From: Bacteroidales bacterium | GTDB taxonomy: Bacteria; Bacteroidota; Bacteroidia; Bacteroidales; P3 | Reading direction: 5' to 3' | Assembly: GCA_017632095.1 (NCBI GenBank) | Contig: JAGBSA010000074.1 | Span: 1-12,380, forward strand | Length of the DNA: 12,380 nt | Part shown: in pieces, positions 1 to 7,316 of the stretch | How positions within the stretch are numbered: the first letter of the stretch is position 1 | Layout of the letters: each line of letters opens with the position of its first letter | Translations under genes and position numbers: made by a program | Notes under the pieces: model-generated | What the model saw: only the letters and a program-made list of their open reading frames with translations | The model's database searches: none | What the model was told of the DNA's origin: nothing

Positions 1-1
1 A

Positions 2-63
2 AAATTAAAACGGCGTTTCGTTGGCTGTGAAATGAAGTTTCGTTGGAGGAAAATAAACGAAAC
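2..63. repeat. Intergenic hairpin repeat, left copy
   Basis: Bases 2-24 are identical over 23 bases to 8843-8865, and the similarity continues with six mismatches to 42 (35 of 41 positions by eye against 8843-8883). In this copy the second arm of the hairpin has decayed. A second hairpin follows: GTTTCGTT at 37-44 pairs perfectly with AACGAAAC at 56-63 around an 11-base loop. The core word TTCGTT or its complement occurs three times, at 17-22, 39-44 and 56-61. The element lies just past the terminator of tRNA-Leu. It encodes no protein that I can see. It looks like a small dispersed palindromic repeat, comparable in kind to REP or MITE elements, but the family is not one I can name. Confidence 0.7.
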
Positions 64-94
64 AAAAAAAGGAGTCCTTTTTTCAAGAACTCCC
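64..94 (-). terminator. Intrinsic terminator after tRNA-Leu
   Basis: On the minus strand a 9-bp stem (85-93 pairing with 71-79, with one G-U pair) closes a 5-base loop and is followed by seven Ts (complement of 64-70). It lies 18 bases beyond the 3' end of the tRNA, so it ends the tRNA transcript and possibly read-through from the upstream ompH genes, which have no clear terminator of their own. Confidence 0.85.
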
Positions 95-111
95 TTTTTC
101 AATTTGCTCGG

Positions 112-193
112 TGCGGGTGAAGGGACTCGAACCCCCACGCCTCTCGGCACCAGATCCTAAGTCTGGCGCGGCTACCAATTACGCCACACCCGC
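112..193 (-). tRNA. tRNA-Leu (anticodon UAG)
   Basis: Read on the minus strand, the 82-base sequence folds as a class II tRNA. The acceptor stem GCGGGTG pairs with CACCCGC, with discriminator A at 112. The anticodon stem CCAGA/TCTGG encloses the loop CTTAGGA, giving anticodon TAG for CUA and other CUN leucine codons. The long variable arm expected of tRNA-Leu lies between the anticodon stem and the T stem, and the T loop TTCGAGT is intact. The CCA end is not encoded: the genome reads CCG after the discriminator, so it must be added by nucleotidyltransferase. It has its own promoter at 208-239 and terminator at 64-94. Confidence 0.97.
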
Positions 194-207
194 GCGATTT
201 GCGTTTG

Positions 208-239
208 CAAAGATAGTACAAGTTTTTGTTTTGACCAAA
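208..239 (-). promoter_or_regulatory. Promoter of tRNA-Leu
   Basis: On the minus strand TTTG (236-239), a 20-base spacer and TATCTTTG (208-215, followed by C) match the Bacteroidota -33/-7 consensus TTTG and TAnnTTTG. The -7 box ends about 15 bases before the tRNA 5' end, leaving a short leader to be removed by RNase P. Confidence 0.8.
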
Positions 240-290
240 TTAAACTTGATTTTTTTACACTATTTCTGCAAACGAAAATCATAAATTCCT

Positions 291-803
291 CTATTTCAAG
301 CCCATTTTCTTAACCAACAATGGTGTAATGTCTTCGCTGTCTTCTGAATACCACAATATTCCGTTGCTTTCGAAGATGTATGAGTATTTGTTTTCTTGTG
401 CTACTTCTGCAACGGCTGTTTTGATTTTTTCAACCAAAACATTCATCAATTCGTTTTGCTTGTTTTGTATGTCAAGTGAAGCATTTTTATGGAAAACCTC
501 CATTCTATCCATCACACTTCTAATTTCGTTTTCTTTATTCTTCTTTAGAAGGTCTGTCAATTGGTCTTGCTTTGCTTCGTATTCTTGAAGTAATCTTGTG
601 TATTCACCTTGCATTGCTTTCAACTCTGCATCTAATTCTGCAGCATAGTCTTTCAATACGTTTTGAATTGAATCTGCCTCAGGCATTCTTTTCATCAATT
701 CGCTTGAATTAAAATGTCCTAACTTAACTGACTTTTGTGCATAAGCGTTTCCTGTTAATACGCACAACATTGCCAATACCAATACTTGAAATGTTCTTTT
801 CAT
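291..803 (-). CDS. OmpH/Skp-family periplasmic chaperone, second copy
   Basis: This 170-residue protein belongs to the OmpH (Skp) family, small periplasmic holdases that carry unfolded outer-membrane proteins towards the BAM complex. A signal peptide with a hydrophobic core at residues 5-18 ends in NAYA, with cleavage expected after residue 22. The short strand KLGHFNSSELMKRMPEA starts the family core. A long charged helical stretch at about 35-130, rich in K, E, Q and L, would form the tentacle coiled coil, and the C-terminal part (YSYIFESNGILWYSEDSEDIT) returns to the trimer core. It is the last protein gene in the uppS-bamA-ompH-ompH run, 59 bases after the first ompH copy, and has an additional promoter-like box at 841-848. 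Family assignment is firm. Whether it has the same clients as its neighbour cannot be read from sequence. Confidence 0.92.
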   Translation of the reverse strand: MKRTFQVLVLAMLCVLTGNAYAQKSVKLGHFNSSELMKRMPEADSIQNVLKDYAAELDAELKAMQGEYTRLLQEYEAKQDQLTDLLKKNKENEIRSVMDRMEVFHKNASLDIQNKQNELMNVLVEKIKTAVAEVAQENKYSYIFESNGILWYSEDSEDITPLLVKKMGLK

Positions 804-839
804 TCTTTTTATCCTTTTATTTTATTATTATTTCAGTTT

Positions 840-848
840 GCAAAGATA
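840..848 (-). promoter_or_regulatory. Putative internal promoter before second ompH
   Basis: The minus strand reads TATCTTTGC, a full match to the Bacteroidota -7 element, in the short gap between the two ompH genes and 37 bases before the start codon at 803. No good TTTG is visible 19-21 bases upstream, where the 3' end of the preceding gene lies, so the -33 half is weak. It could raise expression of the second chaperone independently of bamA. Confidence 0.5.
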
Positions 849-862
849 CGTTTTTTTTCTAA

Positions 863-1390
863 CTAACGTCTTTGTGTGTTGATTTTATAGCCGAGTTCTG
901 CCAATACCAAATCGCTGATGTCTGTCTTGCTATCGACATAAAGAACGGTTGCTCCTGCGGCTTTGTCGAATACAACTGAGTAGTTCTTTTCTTGTGCTAC
1001 TTTTTCTATGGCATTGTATATTCTATCTTGAATCGGCTTTACTAATTCGGCTCTTTTTTTAGCTAATTCGCCATCATTTCCAAATTTTTGCCTTTGTAGA
1101 TTCTTCGCATCTTTCTCTGCTGCTATGATTTCGTTCTCTTTCTGAGTTTTTAGGTCAGATGGCAAAAGTACTGCTTCGGCTTGAAAGGCTTTATACAATT
1201 TATCGACAGCTTGGAATTTGGTTTCAACTTCTTTTTGCCACTGAAGAGAGACTTCTTCCAATTCTTTCTGAGCCTGTTTGTACTCCGGAACGTTGCTTAA
1301 TATGTATTCTGTATCGACACACGCATATTTCTGTGCATAGGTGTTGATTGCAAATAATGATAACACCAATAGAATTAAATATCTTCTCAT
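863..1390 (-). CDS. OmpH/Skp-family periplasmic chaperone, first copy
   Basis: This 175-residue OmpH/Skp-family protein is a paralogue of the next gene downstream. The signal peptide (hydrophobic residues 4-15) ends in NTYA, with cleavage expected after residue 19. The mature protein starts with the family pattern YACVDTEYILSNVPEYKQA, continues with a charged, probably coiled-coil helix at about 35-130, and closes with NYSVVFDKAAGATVLYVDSKTD-type core strands. It follows bamA by 30 bases with no promoter or terminator between them, which fits co-transcription and a shared job in outer-membrane protein assembly. Two adjacent ompH genes after bamA are common in Bacteroidota. The two copies are clearly diverged from each other and so are probably not a recent duplication. 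Confidence 0.93.
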   Translation of the reverse strand: MRRYLILLVLSLFAINTYAQKYACVDTEYILSNVPEYKQAQKELEEVSLQWQKEVETKFQAVDKLYKAFQAEAVLLPSDLKTQKENEIIAAEKDAKNLQRQKFGNDGELAKKRAELVKPIQDRIYNAIEKVAQEKNYSVVFDKAAGATVLYVDSKTDISDLVLAELGYKINTQRR

Positions 1391-1420
1391 TTTGTTAATT
1401 TTTTATTTGATTTTATCTTC

Positions 1421-4009
1421 TTAATCTATAGAACCGTTAATGGAGAAATGGAAATGTGAGCCATTTCCCTTTGGAAAGCCGGGTATTTCGTCGAAACCAT
1501 ATCCCCAGTCTATTCCCAATGTACCGAACATTTGCATGAATATTCTGACTCCAACTCCTGCTGAACGATATATTTTGAAAGGTTCGAAACTTTGGAAGTT
1601 GCCCCAAGAGTTACCACCCTCGAAGAAACCAAGCACATATACCGATGCCATTGGGTTAAGTGTTATTGGGTAGCGTGCTTCCAAAGTATATTTGTCAAAT
1701 ACTGTTGCTCCGTCTGACGGATTCAAACTTGTGTTGTCATATCCTCTTAATGAAATTAATTCTCTTCCGTCTAAAGAATAACCTGTCAAACCATCACCAC
1801 CTACATAGTATCTTTCAAATGGTGAATAGCCTACTTCTCTGTTGTATTGTCCCAAGAAACCGAAGCGAGCTCTTGTTGAAAAGACCAAATCGTCCACAAC
1901 ATTGAAATACCATGCCGCTTTAAGGTTTACTTTGTAGTATTCCAACCAACGATACCTTTCGGCAGATGTCATAGACGAGTAGTCCTTACCATTAACCAAA
2001 GAATAAGGGAAGGTGAATTGGGTTGAAACGGTTACTTCCGAACCTTGACGAGGATAAATTTGTTGGTCAACAGAATTTCTCGAAATTGTAAAGTTGTAGT
2101 TTATGTTTGTAGAAACTCCTGTTGGCATTGCAAAAGAAGGATAATCCTTTACATTGTATTGTTGGAAGGTAATACCTTGGCTAAAGATGAAATAATCATC
2201 AGGCCATTTCAATCTCTTTGACAAAGATACCGATGCACCAAAGATTCCCATGTAATAAGCTCTCTCGCCTGTTGTATTCCAATAACCATCATCTTGATAT
2301 GAATAATAGATTCCTCCTGTGAGCGCTTGAGGTTTTCGTCCGCCCAACCAAGGTTCTGTAAATGATAAATTGACTAAGGTATAGTATGTTCCGTTTGTTT
2401 GAACACGCAGACTGACTCTTTGTCCGTCTCCTGTAGGGAAAGGTCTCCATGCGTCCTTCTTAAATAATTTTTGAGTAGAAAAGTTTGTCAATGAAATACC
2501 TGCTGAAAATATAACCATATTGGCTCCCCAACCTCCGCTGACATCAAATGTTGAACTACTCTTTTCCTCAACTTGATAATCAATATCAACTGTGCCGCCT
2601 TCAGCATTTGGTTTTATGTCAGGGTTTATTTTTTCTGGGTCAAAGTAACTTAGTTGTTGAATTTCTCTTATTGATCTGTAAACATTATCTCGGCTAAATA
2701 GTTCACCCGGATAAGTTTTCAATTCTCTCATAACGACGTAATCGTTAGTTACTGTGTTACCTGACAATGTAACATTACCAATACGAGCTTGCTTTCCTTC
2801 ATATACTCGCATCTCTATATCGATAGAATCGTTTTCAACTTTGATTTCAGTTGGTATAACTCTGAAGAACAAATAACCATCGTCTGTATAAAGAGAGTAA
2901 ATGTCGGTTCCGGTAGGGTCATACTGCAAATTCTTTTCCAATAACTCCTTATTGTAAGGGTCTCCCTTGTTTATTCTTAATCTTTTCGATAAATCCTCTG
3001 AAGAATATTTTGTATTACCCACCCAAGTAATATCTCTGAAAAAGAATTTGTTGCCTTCATGGATTTCCATATCTATAACAATCTGCTTAACCGGTTTCTT
3101 CTTACCCCAAAACGTCTTTTTGAATCCGTCAATTATGTAAACGCTGTCCTTTAATATCTTTGCGTCTCTATACCCCTTATTATAATATTCGTTTACTATC
3201 AATTTCTTGTCGTCTTGGTACTCTTGGTCAATCAATCTTGAAGACTTCCAAAATCTCCACCAACGATATACCTTGGTATTCTTCATTTCAGAACGCACTT
3301 TTCTATCTTCAATGTCATACAATTCATTATCGTCCTTCCAATGTTTCCACCAAAGGTCGTAAAACTTGCTAGACTTAACCAAATTGTTGCTATTACCAGA
3401 CACATTTATCTTTCCGATACGGATTTTCTCGCCTTTATTGATTTTGAACGTCAAAAAGACTTCATTTCTAGAAGTTGTAGTATCGCGTTTCTCATCTATG
3501 ACAGTCTCTATCGAATAAAAGCCTTTGTCAGCGAAGTGATCGTAAATGATATTCTTGCAAGTAGTTTTTAGATTCTCCGTAACAACATCTCCAGCTGAGA
3601 TATTCATTTTCTCTTTCAACTTATCAGCCTCTGCACGCTTCACTCCCTCAATCTTAAATGCCAATAATCTTGGCTTAGCCTCCAATTTATATGTAAGAAA
3701 AACCGTTCTACCTTCAACCTTTGAAACAAGTATCTGAACATCTTCAAATATCCCTTGTTTCCATAGCTTATCTATCGCAACAGATATTTTATCGCTTGGG
3801 ATATGTACTTTTTCTCCAACAGCAATTCCTGATAACAATATTATCGAATTATGATCCAAATGTTCAACTCCAACAACCTCTATTCCCCCCACTTCATATT
3901 CTTTCGGAGAATAATAATCTAATTCTATCTTACTGCTTTGTGCCACAACAGATGCACAAATACACACAGTCAAAACAAGTAGTACTAATATCTTTCTTAT
4001 CTCTTTCAT
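1421..4009 (-). CDS. bamA: BamA, outer-membrane protein assembly factor
   Basis: This 862-residue Omp85-family protein is the core of the BAM complex, which folds and inserts beta-barrel proteins into the outer membrane. A signal peptide (hydrophobic residues 7-20) ends near SVVAQ. Five POTRA domains follow at roughly 40-112, 113-195, 196-317, 318-404 and 405-482. The third carries a tryptophan-rich insertion near 215-256. The 16-strand barrel runs from about 488 to the end, with the Omp85 loop-6 signature LRGY at 754-757. The start is taken as the ATG at 4009. A TTG two codons upstream is possible, but neither has a clear ribosome binding site. uppS lies 51 bases upstream and ompH 30 bases downstream. 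One oddity is that the last strand, HFHFSI, is followed by NGSID, so the protein does not end in an aromatic residue. Confidence 0.96.
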   Translation of the reverse strand: MKEIRKILVLLVLTVCICASVVAQSSKIELDYYSPKEYEVGGIEVVGVEHLDHNSIILLSGIAVGEKVHIPSDKISVAIDKLWKQGIFEDVQILVSKVEGRTVFLTYKLEAKPRLLAFKIEGVKRAEADKLKEKMNISAGDVVTENLKTTCKNIIYDHFADKGFYSIETVIDEKRDTTTSRNEVFLTFKINKGEKIRIGKINVSGNSNNLVKSSKFYDLWWKHWKDDNELYDIEDRKVRSEMKNTKVYRWWRFWKSSRLIDQEYQDDKKLIVNEYYNKGYRDAKILKDSVYIIDGFKKTFWGKKKPVKQIVIDMEIHEGNKFFFRDITWVGNTKYSSEDLSKRLRINKGDPYNKELLEKNLQYDPTGTDIYSLYTDDGYLFFRVIPTEIKVENDSIDIEMRVYEGKQARIGNVTLSGNTVTNDYVVMRELKTYPGELFSRDNVYRSIREIQQLSYFDPEKINPDIKPNAEGGTVDIDYQVEEKSSSTFDVSGGWGANMVIFSAGISLTNFSTQKLFKKDAWRPFPTGDGQRVSLRVQTNGTYYTLVNLSFTEPWLGGRKPQALTGGIYYSYQDDGYWNTTGERAYYMGIFGASVSLSKRLKWPDDYFIFSQGITFQQYNVKDYPSFAMPTGVSTNINYNFTISRNSVDQQIYPRQGSEVTVSTQFTFPYSLVNGKDYSSMTSAERYRWLEYYKVNLKAAWYFNVVDDLVFSTRARFGFLGQYNREVGYSPFERYYVGGDGLTGYSLDGRELISLRGYDNTSLNPSDGATVFDKYTLEARYPITLNPMASVYVLGFFEGGNSWGNFQSFEPFKIYRSAGVGVRIFMQMFGTLGIDWGYGFDEIPGFPKGNGSHFHFSINGSID

Positions 4010-4060
4010 TCGCAAGTCAATGTTTTCTGCCCTAAATAAAGTAAACGTGTAGATTTATAT

Positions 4061-4825
4061 TTAATTTTGCGAGTTTTCAATTTTATTATCCAACTGCTCA
4101 CTTGTCTTACCAAAACGTCTTTCTCTGCTTTGATAATCAACTATTGCTTCATATAGACATTCCTTTGTGAAATCTGGCCAAAGCGTTTTTGTGAAATACA
4201 ACTCTGCATAAGCCAACTGCCACAACAAATAATTACTTAATCTATATTCTCCACTGGTTCTGATTAACAAATCCGGATCTGGATAATTTGCTGTCGAAAG
4301 TTGAGAAGATATATATTTCTGATCTATCTCTTGAATTGCAACTTCATTATCCTTAGCCTTCTGTGCAACATTTTTAACCATCTCAGTAATTTCCCATCTC
4401 GAAGAATAATTCAATGCAAGAATAAGAACCATTCTAGTATTATTTTTGGTTTTATCCATGCATCCAAACAAAGCTGCCTTAGTATCTTCTGCTATCTGAC
4501 TAATATCCCCAATGCACTCAAGGCGTATGTTATTCTCCATAAGGGTTCTTTCTTCCGCTGCAATAGTTGTAACTAACATCGCCATCAATGCGTCAATCTC
4601 TTCCTTAGGTCGGTTCCAATTTTCAGTAGAAAAGGTATATAGCGTAAGGAATTCAATACCCAATTCAGCACATGCCTCTGTTACCTGTCTAACTGCATTA
4701 ACACCGTTCTTATGACCAAATACGCGTTGTTCACCTCTTTGTTTTGCCCATCTACCATTACCATCCATGATAACAGCTATATGTTTAGGCAGTCTCTCAC
4801 GCACAATCAGATTTTTTATTTTCAT
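4061..4825 (-). CDS. uppS: Undecaprenyl diphosphate synthase (cis-prenyltransferase)
   Basis: This 254-residue enzyme adds eight isopentenyl units in cis to farnesyl diphosphate, making the C55 lipid carrier used for peptidoglycan and surface polysaccharides. It acts in the cytosol at the inner membrane. The signature HIAVIMDGNGRWA at residues 15-27 holds the catalytic aspartate (D21) and the phosphate-binding GNGR. FSTENW is at 65-70, RTSGEYRLSN at 189-198 binds diphosphate, and WPDF is at 216-219. The length is normal for the family and no key residue is missing. It is the first gene of the leftward envelope operon, 43 bases downstream of the -7 box at 4868-4875, with bamA following after 51 bases. 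Confidence 0.97.
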   Translation of the reverse strand: MKIKNLIVRERLPKHIAVIMDGNGRWAKQRGEQRVFGHKNGVNAVRQVTEACAELGIEFLTLYTFSTENWNRPKEEIDALMAMLVTTIAAEERTLMENNIRLECIGDISQIAEDTKAALFGCMDKTKNNTRMVLILALNYSSRWEITEMVKNVAQKAKDNEVAIQEIDQKYISSQLSTANYPDPDLLIRTSGEYRLSNYLLWQLAYAELYFTKTLWPDFTKECLYEAIVDYQSRERRFGKTSEQLDNKIENSQN

Positions 4826-4867
4826 ATTGACGATGGTTTAGTTTTTATTCACACTTATAATAACTTG

Positions 4868-4898
4868 CAAAGTTAGTTATAATTTCCTATTTTACAAG
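4868..4898 (-). promoter_or_regulatory. Promoter of uppS-bamA-ompH-ompH
   Basis: The minus strand shows TAACTTTG (4868-4875, followed by C), matching TAnnTTTG. A weaker -33 element, CTTG at 4895-4898, lies 19 bases upstream. It shares the 177-base divergent region with the rightward porin promoter. No operator-like palindrome spans the two. Confidence 0.65.
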
Positions 4899-4934
4899 TA
4901 AAATATGGCTTTTTTAACACCTTTTACATTTACT

Positions 4935-4967
4935 TTTGCATCTATATATAGTTTTTTAGTACCTTTG
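4935..4967 (+). promoter_or_regulatory. Promoter of the porin/Gate gene pair
   Basis: TTTG at 4935-4938, a 21-base spacer and TACCTTTG at 4960-4967 (followed by C) match the Bacteroidota consensus. The -7 box ends 35 bases before the ATG of the porin-like gene, leaving only a short leader and no room for a riboswitch. Confidence 0.8.
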
Positions 4968-5002
4968 CAAGTTCAAATTAACAAATTATATCGAAGAAAT
5001 TT

Positions 5003-6007
5003 ATGATTAAAAAACTACTTTTGGGAATGCTTTCAATCATATTTTTGACTCAGCATTCATTTTGTCAAACCGAAACCTTCTCCCTAAAATTCAATACAAG
5101 GGCTGACTTTGATTATAAGTACTTTGAAGGAGACAATAACGACAATTCAGGATTTGCAGGAAAGTTCCTCAACATAATGTTAGACGGAAAAATAAACGAC
5201 AAATTTGAGTATCATTGGCGTCAAAGATTAAATCGCACAAATCTCACTTCAAATTTCTTTGAGGCAACCGATTGGGCATATCTTTCTTACAAGATAAGCA
5301 ACAACTTTACCCTCTCAGCAGGAAAACAAGTCGTGGCAATAGGAGGATTCGAGTATGATTACGCTCCGATAGATGTATATTTCTACTCAGACTTTTGCGA
5401 TGTTATGCCTTCATGTTTCGAATTTGGAACAAGCCTTACTTGGAACAACAATGCCAACAACCAAGCTTTAACCTTCCAAATCAGCAATTCAATTTTCAAA
5501 AAACAACCTTTCGATGGCTTATACGCCTACAACCTTTTGTGGAATGGCAAAATAGCAGATTGGTGGAAGACTTTATACTCTGTAAACCTTATAGAATTCC
5601 AAGAAAACGACTATGTAAATTACATAGCCTTCGGAAACCAATTCTATCTTGATAATTTTGTAATAGACCTTGACTATACAAATAAATACATTGACGGACA
5701 AGAAAACTTCTTTTCAGATTTCACATTGACAACACAAGTAAAATATCAATTACCTCAATTAAACCTCTTTGCAAAACTTTCATACGACCAAAACCAATCT
5801 GAATATTCACGTTTTATTTCTCCCAATTATTGGACAATGACCGTTGCTCCGGGAACAGAATACTACCTTTACGGAGCCGGAATTGAGTATTTCCCAATCA
5901 GAAACAGCAAAGATGTTAGACTTCACGCTATAATATCTTCTAATAACAGAGAGCCTGCAAATCTATTCTTCAATGCAGGTATCACATGGAATATGAAAAT
6001 TAAGTAA
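5003..6007 (+). CDS. Outer-membrane porin-like beta-barrel protein
   Basis: This 334-residue exported protein has a signal peptide (hydrophobic residues 5-16, likely cleaved near CQTE at 21-22). The mature part is made throughout of alternating, aromatic-rich strands (for example FNTRADFDYKYFEG and WAYLSYKISNNFTLSAGKQ) and ends in strands around LFFNAGITWNMKIK. This is the look of an outer-membrane barrel. The stretch with strands followed by SAGKQVVAIGGFEYDYAPID resembles the OprO/OprP-type (Porin_O_P) family, which is my best guess, though I cannot confirm it without a profile search. The Gate-domain gene begins 22 bases after its stop and shares its promoter, suggesting that both serve one transport route. 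The substrate is unknown. The ATG at 5003 is the first in frame and directly precedes the signal peptide. Confidence 0.65.
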   Translation: MIKKLLLGMLSIIFLTQHSFCQTETFSLKFNTRADFDYKYFEGDNNDNSGFAGKFLNIMLDGKINDKFEYHWRQRLNRTNLTSNFFEATDWAYLSYKISNNFTLSAGKQVVAIGGFEYDYAPIDVYFYSDFCDVMPSCFEFGTSLTWNNNANNQALTFQISNSIFKKQPFDGLYAYNLLWNGKIADWWKTLYSVNLIEFQENDYVNYIAFGNQFYLDNFVIDLDYTNKYIDGQENFFSDFTLTTQVKYQLPQLNLFAKLSYDQNQSEYSRFISPNYWTMTVAPGTEYYLYGAGIEYFPIRNSKDVRLHAIISSNNREPANLFFNAGITWNMKIK

Positions 6008-6029
6008 TACATAAAAACATAAAAGCAAA

Positions 6030-7169
6030 ATGAAGAAAACAACAAAAAAGACGCTTGGTGCGATAATCTTTTTGGTTATTCTCATCGGAGGATTCCTCGT
6101 TTTAGGGAGCAGAATGGGAGCTGGAAACATGTTAAAGACCATAATGAACACAGCTCACGACCTATTGCTAAATACAGTCTTATATTTGATGGGTATTACC
6201 GTACTTACAGGAGCATTAAGTAAACTATTTTCTGAGTTTGGAGTAGTTGCCCTTTTGGAGAAGCTCCTAAAACCATTGATGAAACCCCTATTCAGATTAC
6301 CGGGAGTAGGAGCCTTGGGAGCCGTTATGACTTTCCTTTCAGACAATCCTGCAATCATTTCACTCGCAAAAGACAAGAGTTTCAGTAAATTCTTTAAGAA
6401 ATATCAATTAGTTTCATTAAACAACTTCGGAACAGCATTCGGAATGGGCTTTGTAGTAATCATCACCATGGTTGGCTATGGACACATTTCAGGAGCATTA
6501 GTCGGATTATTCGGAGCCTTTGTTGGAAGTATCATCTCTACAAGATTGATGCAAAAATTCACGCTTAAAGCATATCCAGAAATGGATTCACCGGTAGAAG
6601 TTGAAGGAACAACAACCGAAGGACAAGAAGAAGTAGAAGAAAAGAAAGAGAGCCTATTCATAAGAATAATGAATGCCATTTTGGACGGAGGTAAAAACGG
6701 TGTTGATTTAGGAATGCAAATCATACCGGGCGTACTTATCATCTCAACACTTGTGATGATGATAACCTTTGGACCAAAAGACGCAGCCGCTGGCTATGCC
6801 GGAGTAGCATACGAAGGAGTTCCTATCTTGCCTTGGCTTGCTGAAAAAATAGACTTTGTATTCAAATGGTTATTTGGCTTTGAAAGCATGGAGTTAATTG
6901 CCTTCCCTATGACAGCTCTTGGAGCCGTTGGAGCAGCTCTTGGACTTTTGCCAACCTTTGCTGCAAACGGAATCTTAGATGCAAACGCAATAGCAGTCTT
7001 TACAGCAATGGGTATGTGTTGGAGTGGCTACCTATCAACTCACACCGCTATGATGGACTCTTTAGGTTACCGAAAACTTATCTCTAAAGCACTTCTTGCA
7101 CACACAATCGCAGGTCTCTGTGCCGGTGTCATCGCACACTGGGCATTTGTTTTGATAAGTCTATTCTAA
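6030..7169 (+). CDS. Inner-membrane Gate-domain protein (nucleoside recognition/SpmAB-like)
   Basis: This 379-residue integral membrane protein has about eight hydrophobic segments (roughly 9-27, 43-63, 92-110, 133-172, 229-247, 289-309, 318-337 and 354-378). It seems to hold two Gate-like halves. The first has the pattern SDNPAIISLAKDKSF at 104-118. The second begins DGGKNGVDLGMQIIPGVLI at about 219-237, the typical Gate opening. A Glu-rich charged linker (about 187-207) separates them. Gate-domain proteins include SpmA/SpmB, nucleoside transporters and ion-coupled carriers, so the substrate cannot be assigned. NCBI uses names such as 'nucleoside recognition domain' or 'CD0519/CD1768 family' for proteins that I recall as similar. 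It is probably co-transcribed with the porin-like gene 22 bases upstream and ends before the hairpin at 7248-7287. Confidence 0.75.
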   Translation: MKKTTKKTLGAIIFLVILIGGFLVLGSRMGAGNMLKTIMNTAHDLLLNTVLYLMGITVLTGALSKLFSEFGVVALLEKLLKPLMKPLFRLPGVGALGAVMTFLSDNPAIISLAKDKSFSKFFKKYQLVSLNNFGTAFGMGFVVIITMVGYGHISGALVGLFGAFVGSIISTRLMQKFTLKAYPEMDSPVEVEGTTTEGQEEVEEKKESLFIRIMNAILDGGKNGVDLGMQIIPGVLIISTLVMMITFGPKDAAAGYAGVAYEGVPILPWLAEKIDFVFKWLFGFESMELIAFPMTALGAVGAALGLLPTFAANGILDANAIAVFTAMGMCWSGYLSTHTAMMDSLGYRKLISKALLAHTIAGLCAGVIAHWAFVLISLF

Positions 7170-7184
7170 AAAACAAAATATCAG

Positions 7185-7222
7185 TTTCGTAAAATCAAGA
7201 TTCAATTTCACGAAATCAAGAT
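7185..7222. repeat. Short tandem repeat, two 17-base units
   Basis: Bases 7185-7201 and 7206-7222 match at 14 of 17 positions with a 21-base period, and each ends in AAATCAAGAT. It lies in the 147-base gap between convergent genes. No function is evident. Confidence 0.45.
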
Positions 7223-7247
7223 ATAAAATCCCAAAGCCAAGAAATAA

Positions 7248-7287
7248 AAAACGCAAGGTAAGTTTTAATCAACTCGCCTTGCGTTTT
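7248..7287. terminator. Bidirectional terminator between convergent genes
   Basis: An 11-bp perfect stem (AAAACGCAAGG at 7248-7258 with its complement at 7277-7287) extends inward through AGTT/AACT to a 6-base loop. It is A-rich on one side and T-rich on the other. It lies 78 bases after the Gate-domain gene and 29 bases after the stop of the convergent T9SS cargo gene. Both could end here. Confidence 0.75.
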
Positions 7288-7316
7288 GCTTTATTTATAC
7301 TTTTCTTTTCCTGAGC

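Noticed and set aside
4010..4015. TTG start two codons upstream for bamA
   Set aside because: The ATG at 4009 leads straight into the signal peptide and no ribosome binding site favours the TTG.
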